DNA from: an uncultured Pelagibacteraceae bacterium
GTDB taxonomy: Bacteria; Pseudomonadota; Alphaproteobacteria; Pelagibacterales; AG-422-B15
DNA: 61,823 nucleotides
NCBI GenBank assembly: GCA_905182145.1
Contig: CAJJAN010000002.1
Coordinates: forward strand, 1 to 61,823
Reading direction: 5' to 3'
How positions within the stretch are numbered: position 1 is the stretch's first letter; every line of letters starts with the position of its first letter. Below the pieces are notes generated by a model that saw only the letters and a program-made list of their open reading frames with translations, did not search any database and was not told where the DNA came from. Shown here in pieces: positions 11,900-21,492 of this stretch. Both the position numbers and the translations under genes were made by a program.

Positions 11900-13390
11900 T
11901 TACAGAGAATTATTCTTAATAAATTCTTTTGCTTTAGAAAATATTATTTTTTTTCTATCCTCAGGTATTCGTGTAAATGCATTAGCCATCATCGACATTC
12001 TGTAATTTTTTTTAATAATATTTATATTACGTTCAATAAAACTCCAATAAAGACCATCTACAATATCGCACCAATCACCTTTTTTAAAATCACTCATTTT
12101 TAAAATATAATTGGACCCACATAGATATGGTTTTGTAGCAAATATACCACCATCGCTGTAAGTTCCCATACTATAGACATTGGGCACCATCACCCAATCA
12201 CTTGAGTCTATAAACATTTCCATGAACCAGCGGTATATTTCTTGTGGATGTATGCCCGTCAAGTTCATGAGATTACTTATTACCATTAGTCTTGGAATAT
12301 GGTGTGTGTAAGCATTGGAGTTTACTTCTGAAATAAAATGATCAAGTGGCTCAATACCAGTTGAAGCATCATACCATGAAGATGTTAGTTTGCGTTTGTG
12401 ATTCCAAAAATTACTATTTATCATTTTATCTTCGTAGACGTCATAAGTCCCTTTGATAAATTCTCTCCATCCAATAATTTGTCTAATAAATCCTTCAAGG
12501 CTATTTAGTGATATTGTATTGCTCTCATTATATTTAATTGCTTCAGTTACAACTTCTCGAGGGGTAAGTAAGCCAATATTTAATAGTGGGCTGAGTAAGC
12601 TGTGAAAAACTGAGTTAGATTCAGTACTCATTGCATCTTCATAATCACCAAAATTTTTAAATCTTTCTTCTAAAAAATTCTGAAGCCATAGTAATGCTAA
12701 CTTTCTATTTGTCGGTAGAAAAAAACCATTTATGTTACCAGGGTGGCTTTTAAACTTTTTATCGACTAAAAGTTTAGTTTCCTCAATATTAATATCTTTT
12801 TTAGCAGTTGGAAGAGGGGGAATTTTGATATTTTTTGGAAGTTTTTTTCTATTTTCTTCATCTAAAGACCATTTTCCACCTAGAGGAAGTTTATTTTCAA
12901 TTAAAATATTTTCATTAATTCTTTGTAACTTATAAAAATTATTTAAAAAAGGTTTTTTATTTTTAGAAAAGTACTCATCAATCAAATTCTGATCTGTCAT
13001 GAACATCGGACTTTTAATAATTTCTAATTCTAACTTATTAGAAGAACAAAACTTGAGTATTCTTTTTCTAAAAAAAGAGTCGGGTATATCAAAAACTTTT
13101 AATTTTTTAATATTATTTAACTTGATAAATACTTTTAATTTTTTTTCATAATTATTATCTCTTTTTTGTTCATCTAACTTTTCGTAATGACATTTTAGCC
13201 CCTCTTTAACCAATGAATCTTTATAACTTCGCATTGATGCAAGAAAAAAAATTAATTTATGCTTATGAAATTTAAAGTAGCTACATAGCTCATAATCTTC
13301 AGCCATAAAAAAATGACATGACTTATATTTTTTAATATGATTTAAGGGGAAAAGTTGATTTCCTAAAATAATAAAACCTTCAGCTGACAT
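11900..13390 (-). CDS. Deoxyribodipyrimidine photolyase-related protein (bacterial (6-4)/FeS-BCP-type family), cluster-less variant
   Basis: GFIILGNQLFP N-terminus; FIRQIIGWREFIKG; AYTHHIPRLMV; DWVMVPNVYSMGTYSDGGIFATKPY. Confidence 0.88.
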   Translation of the reverse strand: MSAEGFIILGNQLFPLNHIKKYKSCHFFMAEDYELCSYFKFHKHKLIFFLASMRSYKDSLVKEGLKCHYEKLDEQKRDNNYEKKLKVFIKLNNIKKLKVFDIPDSFFRKRILKFCSSNKLELEIIKSPMFMTDQNLIDEYFSKNKKPFLNNFYKLQRINENILIENKLPLGGKWSLDEENRKKLPKNIKIPPLPTAKKDINIEETKLLVDKKFKSHPGNINGFFLPTNRKLALLWLQNFLEERFKNFGDYEDAMSTESNSVFHSLLSPLLNIGLLTPREVVTEAIKYNESNTISLNSLEGFIRQIIGWREFIKGTYDVYEDKMINSNFWNHKRKLTSSWYDASTGIEPLDHFISEVNSNAYTHHIPRLMVISNLMNLTGIHPQEIYRWFMEMFIDSSDWVMVPNVYSMGTYSDGGIFATKPYLCGSNYILKMSDFKKGDWCDIVDGLYWSFIERNINIIKKNYRMSMMANAFTRIPEDRKKIIFSKAKEFIKNNSL

Positions 13391-13401
13391 CTATAAAATA
13401 A

Positions 13402-13851
13402 CTATTTTCCCGTAGATCCAAAGCCAGATTCACCACGATCAGTTTCATCTAAATTTTCAACAATATCAAATTCACCAGTTACAAATCGAGAAAATACTAT
13501 CTGAGCAATTCTATCTTGAGGTTTTATAGTGTAATTATCATTACTTAGGTTTACCAAAATAACTTTAATTTCACCACGATAATCGGAGTCAATAGTTCCA
13601 GGGGTATTTAAAAGAGTAATGCCATGTTTTATAGCTAGACCAGAACGTGGTCTTATTTGAGCCTCTAAATCTTTGGGTAAACTAATTGCTATTCCTGTTG
13701 GAATTAAACTTCTTTCTAAAGGTTTTAATATTACCTCAGATTCAATATCTGCAGAAAGATCCATTCCAGCAGCACCCTTAGTCTCATAATTTGGTAATTT
13801 AAAATCAGACTTAGACGATATTTTTTTTATGTAAACTTTTATAGATGGCAT
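13402..13851 (-). CDS. dut: dUTP diphosphatase
   Basis: KGAAGMDLSA, RPRSGLAIKHGI, GTIDSDYRGEIKV, RIAQIVF, RGESGFGSTGK. Confidence 0.97.
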   Translation of the reverse strand: MPSIKVYIKKISSKSDFKLPNYETKGAAGMDLSADIESEVILKPLERSLIPTGIAISLPKDLEAQIRPRSGLAIKHGITLLNTPGTIDSDYRGEIKVILVNLSNDNYTIKPQDRIAQIVFSRFVTGEFDIVENLDETDRGESGFGSTGK

Positions 13852-13853
13852 TT

Positions 13854-15053
13854 TTAAACAGAAAAATAATCTGAAATACTACTAGATAACTTTTTTGCTA
13901 CATTTTCTTTGGTCATCTTATTCCAAGTTTCTGACTTATTTTTTGATATAAATACAATTTCATTTTCATCTTCACCAAAAACTTTTCCATTACTAACATC
14001 ATTTGCTAAAATCCAATCACATCCTTTAGATACAAGCTTAGCTTCTGCATTCTTATGAAGGTTTTCTGTTTCAGCTGCAAAACCAATTACAAGTTCTGGA
14101 CGCTGGGAGTTCCTTTTACCTATTCGTTTTAATATGTCAGGATTTTCTGTTAGTTCTAGGGAGATATTTTCTCCAATTTTTTTTATTTTTGTATCACTTG
14201 TTTGATTAATCTTATAATCACTGACAGCTGCTGCACATACAGCTATATCTACAGGCAATAGATTTTCAGTGGCCAATAACATTTCTTCTGCGGTATTAAC
14301 TTTAATAATTGATGGTCCTTGAGGCAATGAGATGTTAGTTGGACCAGTTATTAATGTGGTTTTTGCACCCATATCGAATAAACTTTGAGCAATTGCATAT
14401 CCTTGTTTTCCAGATGATTCATTGCTAATAAATCTTACAGGATCTATCTGCTCTTTTGTAGGTCCAGAGGTAATCAGGGCTGATAAGTTTTTTAGAGGTT
14501 GTGAGGATAGAGATAAGTCATATTCTAGAATTGAATTTATTATTTCTTGAGTTTCTGACATTCTTCCAAGACCATATTCACCACAAGCCATATCCCCCTT
14601 TTCTGGGCCAATGAATTTTATTTCATCATTAATTAACATCTGAATGTTTCTTTGGGTCGCTGGGTTATGCCACATTCTAACATTCATGGCGGGTACAACA
14701 AACACTGGCTTGTTTGTGGCCATTAAAACAGTAGAGGCCAAATCATCACAAGAGCCATAGGCCATTTTAGAAATTATATTGGTTGTTGCTGGAGCAACTA
14801 AAATTAAATCAGCCTCTCTCGATAACTGGATATGTCCCATCTTATTTTCGTCGGTAAGATTAAATAATTCAGAATAAACATGATTACCAGATAGACTCGC
14901 AACAGACAGGGGCGTAACAAATTCACTTCCAGATCTTGTTAATATACAAGTTACATTGATACTCTGATCTTTTAATTTTCTAATTAATTCTAAAGATTTG
15001 TAAGCAGCAATACCGCCAGTAATTATTAATAAAATATTTTTAATTTTTTTCAT
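13854..15053 (-). CDS. coaBC: Bifunctional phosphopantothenoylcysteine decarboxylase/phosphopantothenate-cysteine ligase
   Basis: NILLIITGGIAAYKSLELIR, PAMNVRMWHNPATQRN, GPTKEQIDPVRFISNESSGKQGYAIA. Confidence 0.96.
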   Translation of the reverse strand: MKKIKNILLIITGGIAAYKSLELIRKLKDQSINVTCILTRSGSEFVTPLSVASLSGNHVYSELFNLTDENKMGHIQLSREADLILVAPATTNIISKMAYGSCDDLASTVLMATNKPVFVVPAMNVRMWHNPATQRNIQMLINDEIKFIGPEKGDMACGEYGLGRMSETQEIINSILEYDLSLSSQPLKNLSALITSGPTKEQIDPVRFISNESSGKQGYAIAQSLFDMGAKTTLITGPTNISLPQGPSIIKVNTAEEMLLATENLLPVDIAVCAAAVSDYKINQTSDTKIKKIGENISLELTENPDILKRIGKRNSQRPELVIGFAAETENLHKNAEAKLVSKGCDWILANDVSNGKVFGEDENEIVFISKNKSETWNKMTKENVAKKLSSSISDYFSV

Positions 15054-15116
15054 TTCAGGAGCTATTTAACGCTAACACTTTGATATGTAAAATAATAAAA
15101 TATTTATAATATATAT

Positions 15117-16658
15117 TTAAATCAACAAGATAGCAGCTATAAATATTATAATAGCGCTAGAGGCTATGCCTAATAGGTTTTTGCGACTTTTTCTTCTACT
15201 TTTATTGTTATCTGAACTTAATTTATTTTCTACTATTATATCAAATGCACCTTCAGCCCTATCTAGAAAATCAGGTATGTCAGGAATTTTTCTTGCCAAC
15301 GTTTCAAGAACCTTACCTGTTTCCTTGAGCTTTGTTATTGGTCCAAGCTCATCTTTAAGCCATTTTTCTATTTCAGGTTTAGATATCTCCCAAAAATTTA
15401 TTTCAGGATTAAATTTTCTTGCGACTCCTTCAACAATAATCATTGTCTTTTGAAGCAAAAGCAATTGGGGCTGTAATGACATATTAAATTGTTTTGTTAT
15501 ATCAAATAATTGAACCAAAACTCTACCCATAGATATATCTTTTGCTTTTAGATTTATAATAGGCTCACCAATTGATCGAAGTGCTTGAGAAAAGTCATCA
15601 ATTGATTGATTGCCATCAATTAAGCCTGCTTCTTTATGAATTGCAGCAATCTTAAGATAATCCTGATTAATAAAACCAAAGATGATCTCAGCTAAAAATC
15701 TTCGATTTTTTTTATCTAATCTACCCATAATTCCAAAGTCAACTGCTATCAGATCATTATTATTACCAATAAATAAATTGCCTTGATGTAAGTCAGCATG
15801 AAAATACCCATCTCTAATTGCTTGTCTTAAAAAATTAACAATTAGTGAGTCTGCAACTTTTACTAAATTAGTTTTATTTTTTATCAATTGATCTATTTTG
15901 TCGGCTGGAATACCGTTTATTCTCTCAATTGTTAAAACTTTTTTTGTTACATATTCCCAATGAATGTCAGGCACATAAAAACTTTGATCATCTTTTGTAT
16001 TTTCTTTTAGTTCTGAAGCAGCTGCAGCTTCGTATCTTAAGTCCAGTTCAAATTTAATGATTTCTCTGGTTTTTTTAATTACAGAATTTAGTTGTAAACG
16101 CTGAAATTCACTGAAGTTTTCAAGAAAATTAGTTAACCAGTCTAATCGATACATTTCATCTTCAATAGTCTCAATTATATTGGGTCTTAATATTTTTACA
16201 GCAACAGGTATAATTTTTTCTCCATCTTTGATTTCAGCAAAGTGTACTTGTGCTATTGATGCGGCGGCTATAGGTTCACCAAAATTTTGAAATACATTGT
16301 CTATATTTTTATCAAATTGTTCTTCAATAATTTTTATAGCTTCATTTCTAGAAAATGGAGGTAAATTATCTCTCAACATAGCCATATCTTCTGCTATTTC
16401 ATTGCCGATTATGTCTGGTCTGGTTGATATCAATTGTCCCAACTTAATAAACGAAGGACCGAGTTCATTTAGTGCGGATGAAATTCTAATACCGTCAGGC
16501 ATATCTTTTGGTGATTTATTAAACGTTGCTGGAGCTAATAAATAAGTGAATAATTTAAATAAAAATTTATAGCGAATATTTTTCTCAATAAGTTTAAGAA
16601 TATTATGTTTTTTAAAGACACGAATTATCTTTAAAAAAAATAGAAAATTTGCAATCAT
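15117..16658 (-). CDS. ubiB: Ubiquinone biosynthesis accessory kinase-like protein UbiB
   Basis: ABC1/UbiB: LGPSFIKLGQLISTRPDIIG, AAASIAQVHFA, DGYFHADLHQGNLF; C-terminal TM. Confidence 0.94.
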   Translation of the reverse strand: MIANFLFFLKIIRVFKKHNILKLIEKNIRYKFLFKLFTYLLAPATFNKSPKDMPDGIRISSALNELGPSFIKLGQLISTRPDIIGNEIAEDMAMLRDNLPPFSRNEAIKIIEEQFDKNIDNVFQNFGEPIAAASIAQVHFAEIKDGEKIIPVAVKILRPNIIETIEDEMYRLDWLTNFLENFSEFQRLQLNSVIKKTREIIKFELDLRYEAAAASELKENTKDDQSFYVPDIHWEYVTKKVLTIERINGIPADKIDQLIKNKTNLVKVADSLIVNFLRQAIRDGYFHADLHQGNLFIGNNNDLIAVDFGIMGRLDKKNRRFLAEIIFGFINQDYLKIAAIHKEAGLIDGNQSIDDFSQALRSIGEPIINLKAKDISMGRVLVQLFDITKQFNMSLQPQLLLLQKTMIIVEGVARKFNPEINFWEISKPEIEKWLKDELGPITKLKETGKVLETLARKIPDIPDFLDRAEGAFDIIVENKLSSDNNKSRRKSRKNLLGIASSAIIIFIAAILLI

Positions 16659-16662
16659 AAAA

Positions 16663-17343
16663 TTAACTTTTCCAGCCTGAATGAATTGCTACAACACCAT
16701 TAAATATATTTCGGTACTCAACTTTTTCGAATCCAGCATCCCTTATCATTGTTGAAAACTTTTCCTGTGACGGAAATTTTTCAATTGTATCTACTAAATA
16801 TTTATATGGCTCCTCATCTCCAACAACAAGCTTACCTATTTTAGGTATAACCATGGAATATGTTTCATACAGTTTAGCCAATTTAGAATTCTCTAATTTT
16901 GAAAACTCTAAGCACATGAATCTACCTCCTGGCTTTAATACTCTCATGGCTTCTTCCAAGCCTTTTTGGATATCAGTAAAATTGCGAATACCAAAGCTAA
17001 CAATATAGGCATCAAAAGATTCATTTTCAAAAGGTAACTCTTCAGCAAAAGCACAAGTTCTAATTATGGAGTCTTCATATTTATCAACATTCTTTGATCC
17101 ATTTTTAAGCATACTTGCATTAGGATCACAGATAGTAGCTTTGCCATTTCCACTCACTCTTTTTAAAAAACGTCTTGAAATATCTCCTGTGCCACCAGCA
17201 ACATCAATAATATTCATACCTGGGTATGGTTTTAACCAATCAATTAAACACTCTTTCCAATATCTATGGGTTCCTAATGACATGATATCATTCATTAAGT
17301 CATATTTATTTGCTACCGCATCAAAGACTTGTTTTGTTTCCAT
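16663..17343 (-). CDS. ubiE: Ubiquinone/menaquinone C-methyltransferase UbiE
   Basis: VFDAVANKYDLMNDIMSLGTHRYWK, DVAGGTGDI, FGIRNFTDIQKGLEEAMRVLKPGGRF. Confidence 0.96.
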   Translation of the reverse strand: METKQVFDAVANKYDLMNDIMSLGTHRYWKECLIDWLKPYPGMNIIDVAGGTGDISRRFLKRVSGNGKATICDPNASMLKNGSKNVDKYEDSIIRTCAFAEELPFENESFDAYIVSFGIRNFTDIQKGLEEAMRVLKPGGRFMCLEFSKLENSKLAKLYETYSMVIPKIGKLVVGDEEPYKYLVDTIEKFPSQEKFSTMIRDAGFEKVEYRNIFNGVVAIHSGWKS

Positions 17344-17410
17344 AAGTATTATCTAAATTTCAGGTTACTTTTACTACCTTATTAAAAGATTTTAAATATA
17401 TACTTGTACT

Positions 17411-18244
17411 ATGCCAGAATTACCAGAAGTTGAGACAGTATCTCAAGGAATTAAGTCAAAATTACTTAATTGTAAGATTAATAAGGTTTTAGTTAAGAGA
17501 AGAGATTTAAGATTCAAAATGGATTCTAAGTTTGAACAAAAAATTTTAAATACTAAAATCTATGATGTAAGCCGCAGAGCAAAATATATTTTAATACACT
17601 TAAATAATGGCTTAACCATCATTATACATCTTGGTATGTCAGGAAGAATTGCTATAGATAGCTTAAGTTCTAGTGAGAAAAAATTTAAACATACCCATTT
17701 AGAAATTTTCATGTCTAATAAGAAAAAAATGAAATTTATTGATCCAAGGAGATTTGGGTCTGTATTACTATGTGAAACTGAAAATATAGATAAACATAAA
17801 CTAATTAAAAATCTTGCTCCCGAACCACTCACAGTTAAATTTAATAAGACTTATTTGTTTTTAGCTCTTAAAGGTAGATCAGCAGATATTAAGTCAATAA
17901 TTATGAACCAGTTTATAGTTGTGGGAGTAGGCAATATTTATGCTTCTGAATCTCTATATAAAGCCAAAATTAAGCCAAATCGATCAGCTAAGTCTTTAAG
18001 TCCACTTGAGTGTGATAGGCTTGTAAAATCAATTAAAAAAGTACTAAAGAGGTCAATTAAGCTGGGGGGTTCTTCAATTAACGATTATTCTTTAGTCGAT
18101 GGTAATTTAGGCTTCTTTCAAAGAGAATTTGAGGTTTATGGAAAAGAAGGAAAATTTTGTACAAAAAAAACTTGTCATTCTAGAATATTACGAATAGTTA
18201 TAGCCCAGCGTTCAAGCTTCTATTGTGATAATTGTCAGAAGTAA
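17411..18244 (+). CDS. mutM: Formamidopyrimidine-DNA glycosylase
   Basis: MPELPEVETVSQGI, HLGMSGRI, VGNIYASESL, C-terminal zinc finger C-X4-C...C-X2-C. Confidence 0.96.
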   Translation: MPELPEVETVSQGIKSKLLNCKINKVLVKRRDLRFKMDSKFEQKILNTKIYDVSRRAKYILIHLNNGLTIIIHLGMSGRIAIDSLSSSEKKFKHTHLEIFMSNKKKMKFIDPRRFGSVLLCETENIDKHKLIKNLAPEPLTVKFNKTYLFLALKGRSADIKSIIMNQFIVVGVGNIYASESLYKAKIKPNRSAKSLSPLECDRLVKSIKKVLKRSIKLGGSSINDYSLVDGNLGFFQREFEVYGKEGKFCTKKTCHSRILRIVIAQRSSFYCDNCQK

Positions 18245-18278
18245 CTGGGGTTAAAAAGTAAAATAAATATAAAAAATC

Positions 18279-18542
18279 ATGGCCAATACAAAATCAGCTA
18301 AAACAAAAGTAAGAGTTATCGAGAGAAAGACTGCTATCAATAAAGCCGTTAGAAATAGATATCGTACTTATGTTAAAAAGACAGAACTAGATATAGTAAA
18401 CAATTCAAAATCTGAAGCTCAAGCATCTATGAAAATAGCTGAAGCAGAAATAATGAGCGCTGTATCTAAAGGTATTCTACATAGAAACACTGCAGCAAGA
18501 AAAGTTTCAAGACTTGTAAAAAAAGTAAAAGCTATAAATTAA
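18279..18542 (+). CDS. rpsT: 30S ribosomal protein S20
   Basis: MANTKSAKTKVRVIERKTAINKAVRNRYRTYVKK...GILHRNTAARKVSRLVKKV. Confidence 0.97.
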   Translation: MANTKSAKTKVRVIERKTAINKAVRNRYRTYVKKTELDIVNNSKSEAQASMKIAEAEIMSAVSKGILHRNTAARKVSRLVKKVKAIN

Positions 18543-18618
18543 TTAATCAAGTTTTATCTGATACTTAAAAGTTTTAATCAAACTATTATCAAAACATAAT
18601 AACTTAAGTTACTAGATT

Positions 18619-18627
18619 CTATTCACA
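18619..18627 (+). promoter_or_regulatory. Single near-consensus DnaA box (CTATTCACA, 8/9 to TTATTCACA)
   Basis: Read directly in the AT-rich rpsT-dnaA intergenic region; no perfect box noticed. Confidence 0.25.
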
Positions 18628-18881
18628 GTAGATTAGTGGTATAAAAGTTAGCTATTAAATATTTCTTTTTCTCATTGCGATTCAAATTTAATAACGATAA
18701 GTTATTTCAAATTAATAAATATCTTTTTATTAGTTTTTCAAAAAATTCAAATTTAAGTTTTTTAAAAAATATTTTTTTAGAATAATGTACTTTTGATTGT
18801 TTTTAAAAAACTGAAAACAATTGTATTAATTTTAAAAAAAACTAGTTACAATTTTTATATAACCTAAGAGGCAAAACTTTA

Positions 18882-20294
18882 ATGATACAAGATTTAAATT
18901 CACAACAGCCTCTTGTTTCAGATATAAAAGCTACATGGTATTCAGTACTTAAAAAACTCAATAAAGAATACGGTAATGAAATCTATAATAGCTGGTTAAA
19001 AAACTTAAAAGTTAAGACCTTAGAAAATGAAACTTTAGTTTTTTCGGTTCCTTCAAAATTTATTAGAGATTGGATTACGGCTCATTACGTTGATAAAATA
19101 ATTTTTTACATAGAAGAAGAAAATCCTGAAATCAAAAGAGTTAAAATAATAGTTGATGCTATGCTTGCAGCTGATCAAGATAGTGTAAATAGTGAAATAT
19201 TTATTGAAAAAAATAGAAAATCCAAGGCTGTTGCTTACACTCAACAATCAGATGATTGGCCCCTAGATGAAAGATTTACATTTGAAAAATTTGTTGTTGG
19301 TCATCCTAATGAACTAGCTTATGCATCAGCAAAACGAATGGCTCAGCCAGAAAAATTCGATTTTAATCCTTTATTTATTTATGGCGGAGTAGGTTTGGGA
19401 AAAACTCACTTAATGCATTCAATAGCTTGGGAAATAAAAAATCATAATGAAAATGCCAAAGTATTATATTTATCAGCTGAAAGATTTATGTTTCAGTTTA
19501 TTAAGTCTTTAAGACAAAAAGATACAATGTCATTTAAACAAAAGTTTAGATCTGTAGATGTTTTAATAATTGATGATATTCAATTTATGATGGGCAAATC
19601 TTCAACACAGGAAGAGTTTTTTCATACATTTAACTCATTATTAGATCTAAATAAAAAAGTTATCATTTCATCTGATAGGGCGCCCAGTGATTTAGATAGT
19701 TTTGATGATAGAATTAAATCTCGCTTATCTTGGGGTTTAGTGGCTGATATCCTTCCAGCTAATTTTGAATTAAGACATGAAATTTTAAAAAAGAAAGCTC
19801 AGGAACTAAGTTTAAAGTACGAGAATAAAATTAATATTCCAGAAGATGTAGTTATCTTTTTAGCTAAGACAATTGCTAATAACGTAAGAGAGTTAGAAGG
19901 TGCTTTAAATAAAGTTGTAACTTTTGCCAACCTAATGAATAGAGCTGTTGATGTTGAATTAGCTCAAACAGTTCTCAAAGATTTACTTAGATCAAGCAAT
20001 AGAAGAATTACGATTGATGAAATACAATCAAAAGTTGCCAATTATTTTAATATTAAAGTAGAAGATATTATGTCAGCTAAACGAATAAGATCGTTTGCTA
20101 GACCTCGTCAAATTGCTATGTATTTATCAAAGAAATTAACTTCAAGATCATTGCCTGAAATTGGTAGAAAATTTGGTGGACGAGACCATACAACTGTAAT
20201 TCATGCAGTTAAAAAAGTTGATCAACTTAAGTCAGAGTCAAATAAATTTGATGAAGATATTAACGTTTTAATGCAAATTATTACTTCTTCATAA
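18882..20294 (+). CDS. dnaA: Chromosomal replication initiator DnaA
   Basis: FIYGGVGLGKTHLMHSIAWE Walker A, VDVLIIDDIQF, C-terminal GGRDHTTVIHAVKKV. Confidence 0.98.
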   Translation: MIQDLNSQQPLVSDIKATWYSVLKKLNKEYGNEIYNSWLKNLKVKTLENETLVFSVPSKFIRDWITAHYVDKIIFYIEEENPEIKRVKIIVDAMLAADQDSVNSEIFIEKNRKSKAVAYTQQSDDWPLDERFTFEKFVVGHPNELAYASAKRMAQPEKFDFNPLFIYGGVGLGKTHLMHSIAWEIKNHNENAKVLYLSAERFMFQFIKSLRQKDTMSFKQKFRSVDVLIIDDIQFMMGKSSTQEEFFHTFNSLLDLNKKVIISSDRAPSDLDSFDDRIKSRLSWGLVADILPANFELRHEILKKKAQELSLKYENKINIPEDVVIFLAKTIANNVRELEGALNKVVTFANLMNRAVDVELAQTVLKDLLRSSNRRITIDEIQSKVANYFNIKVEDIMSAKRIRSFARPRQIAMYLSKKLTSRSLPEIGRKFGGRDHTTVIHAVKKVDQLKSESNKFDEDINVLMQIITSS

Positions 20295-20363
20295 GAAACA
20301 TATAATCTCATTATTATTGAATTTTAATAACAAGTCTTAATTAAATTATGTATAATACTGCAT

Positions 20364-21491
20364 ATGAAATTAAAAGTTAATAGTTCTGACCTTGCAAAGG
20401 CCTTATCCCATTTACAAGGAGTTGTTGAGCTTCGTCATACTCTTCCAATTCTATCTAATGTAATAATTAAAGCTGAAGATAATTCATTAAGACTTTCATC
20501 CACTAATTTAGATATATTCTGTTCTGAAAAAATTACAGCTAATGTAGAGATCAATGGAGAAATTTCTGTTCCAGCAATTACCCTTCATGAAATAGTAAAA
20601 AAATTACCGCAAGGTTCAGATATTGATTTCAATATGGATGAATCAGGTAATAGCATCAATATAAAATCAGGCAGATCAAGATTCAATCTGTCTACTTTGC
20701 CGACAGATGATTTTCCAGATATTTCACAAGATGATCTTTCAGTTAAATTTATTATGAATGTTGAAGATTTAAAAACCATGATTGATAAAACTAAGTTTGC
20801 AATTTCGAACGAGGAATCAAGATATTACTTAAATGGTATATTTTTTCATTCAGCACATAAAAATGGAATTGATATCTTAAGATCTGTAGCAACAGACGGC
20901 CATAGATTAGCACAATATGATATGCCACTTCCTCAAGGTGCCGAAAAAATGTCTGGTATTATTATTCCAAAAAAAACAACCTTAGAACTAAGAAGAATTT
21001 TAGATGATGCAAATGGAGATGTTCAAGTTGAACTTTCTTCAAGTAAAGTAAAATTTGTATTTAGTGAAATTGAATTAGTTTCAAAAGTTATTGATGGAAC
21101 TTTTCCAGATTATACAAAAGTGATACCACAGAATAATGATAAAAAATTGAAGACAAATATAGTTGATTTAAAGGGTGCTATTGAAAGAGTTTCAGCAATT
21201 GCAGTTAGCGAAGAGACAAAATCAAGAGGACTAAAACTTATAATTGAAAATAATAAGTTACAATTATTGGCTAACAGTGCAAGTAAAGGTTCTGCAGTAG
21301 AGGAATTAGATGTTCAATTTTCACATGAAAAACTTGAAATAGGTTTCAATTCTAGATACCTGCTTGATATTATATCAGAAATTGATGGTAATGATGTTAC
21401 ACTAAACTTTTCAGATCCTGCGGCACCAGTTTTAATTATTGATGATGCTGAGGACAATTTATTTTTTGTTCTAATGCCAATGCGCATTTAA
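20364..21491 (+). CDS. dnaN: DNA polymerase III beta sliding clamp
   Basis: MKLKVNSSDLAKALSHLQGVVE...TLPILSNV; C-terminal FVLMPMRI. Confidence 0.97.
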   Translation: MKLKVNSSDLAKALSHLQGVVELRHTLPILSNVIIKAEDNSLRLSSTNLDIFCSEKITANVEINGEISVPAITLHEIVKKLPQGSDIDFNMDESGNSINIKSGRSRFNLSTLPTDDFPDISQDDLSVKFIMNVEDLKTMIDKTKFAISNEESRYYLNGIFFHSAHKNGIDILRSVATDGHRLAQYDMPLPQGAEKMSGIIIPKKTTLELRRILDDANGDVQVELSSSKVKFVFSEIELVSKVIDGTFPDYTKVIPQNNDKKLKTNIVDLKGAIERVSAIAVSEETKSRGLKLIIENNKLQLLANSASKGSAVEELDVQFSHEKLEIGFNSRYLLDIISEIDGNDVTLNFSDPAAPVLIIDDAEDNLFFVLMPMRI

Positions 21492-21492
21492 A

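Noticed and set aside
18843-18859. 17-mer TAGTTACAATTTTTATA near dnaA also occurs in the 54602..54623 repeat
   Set aside because: For an AT-rich 62-kb window a single distant 17-mer match is roughly what chance would give; no supporting context.
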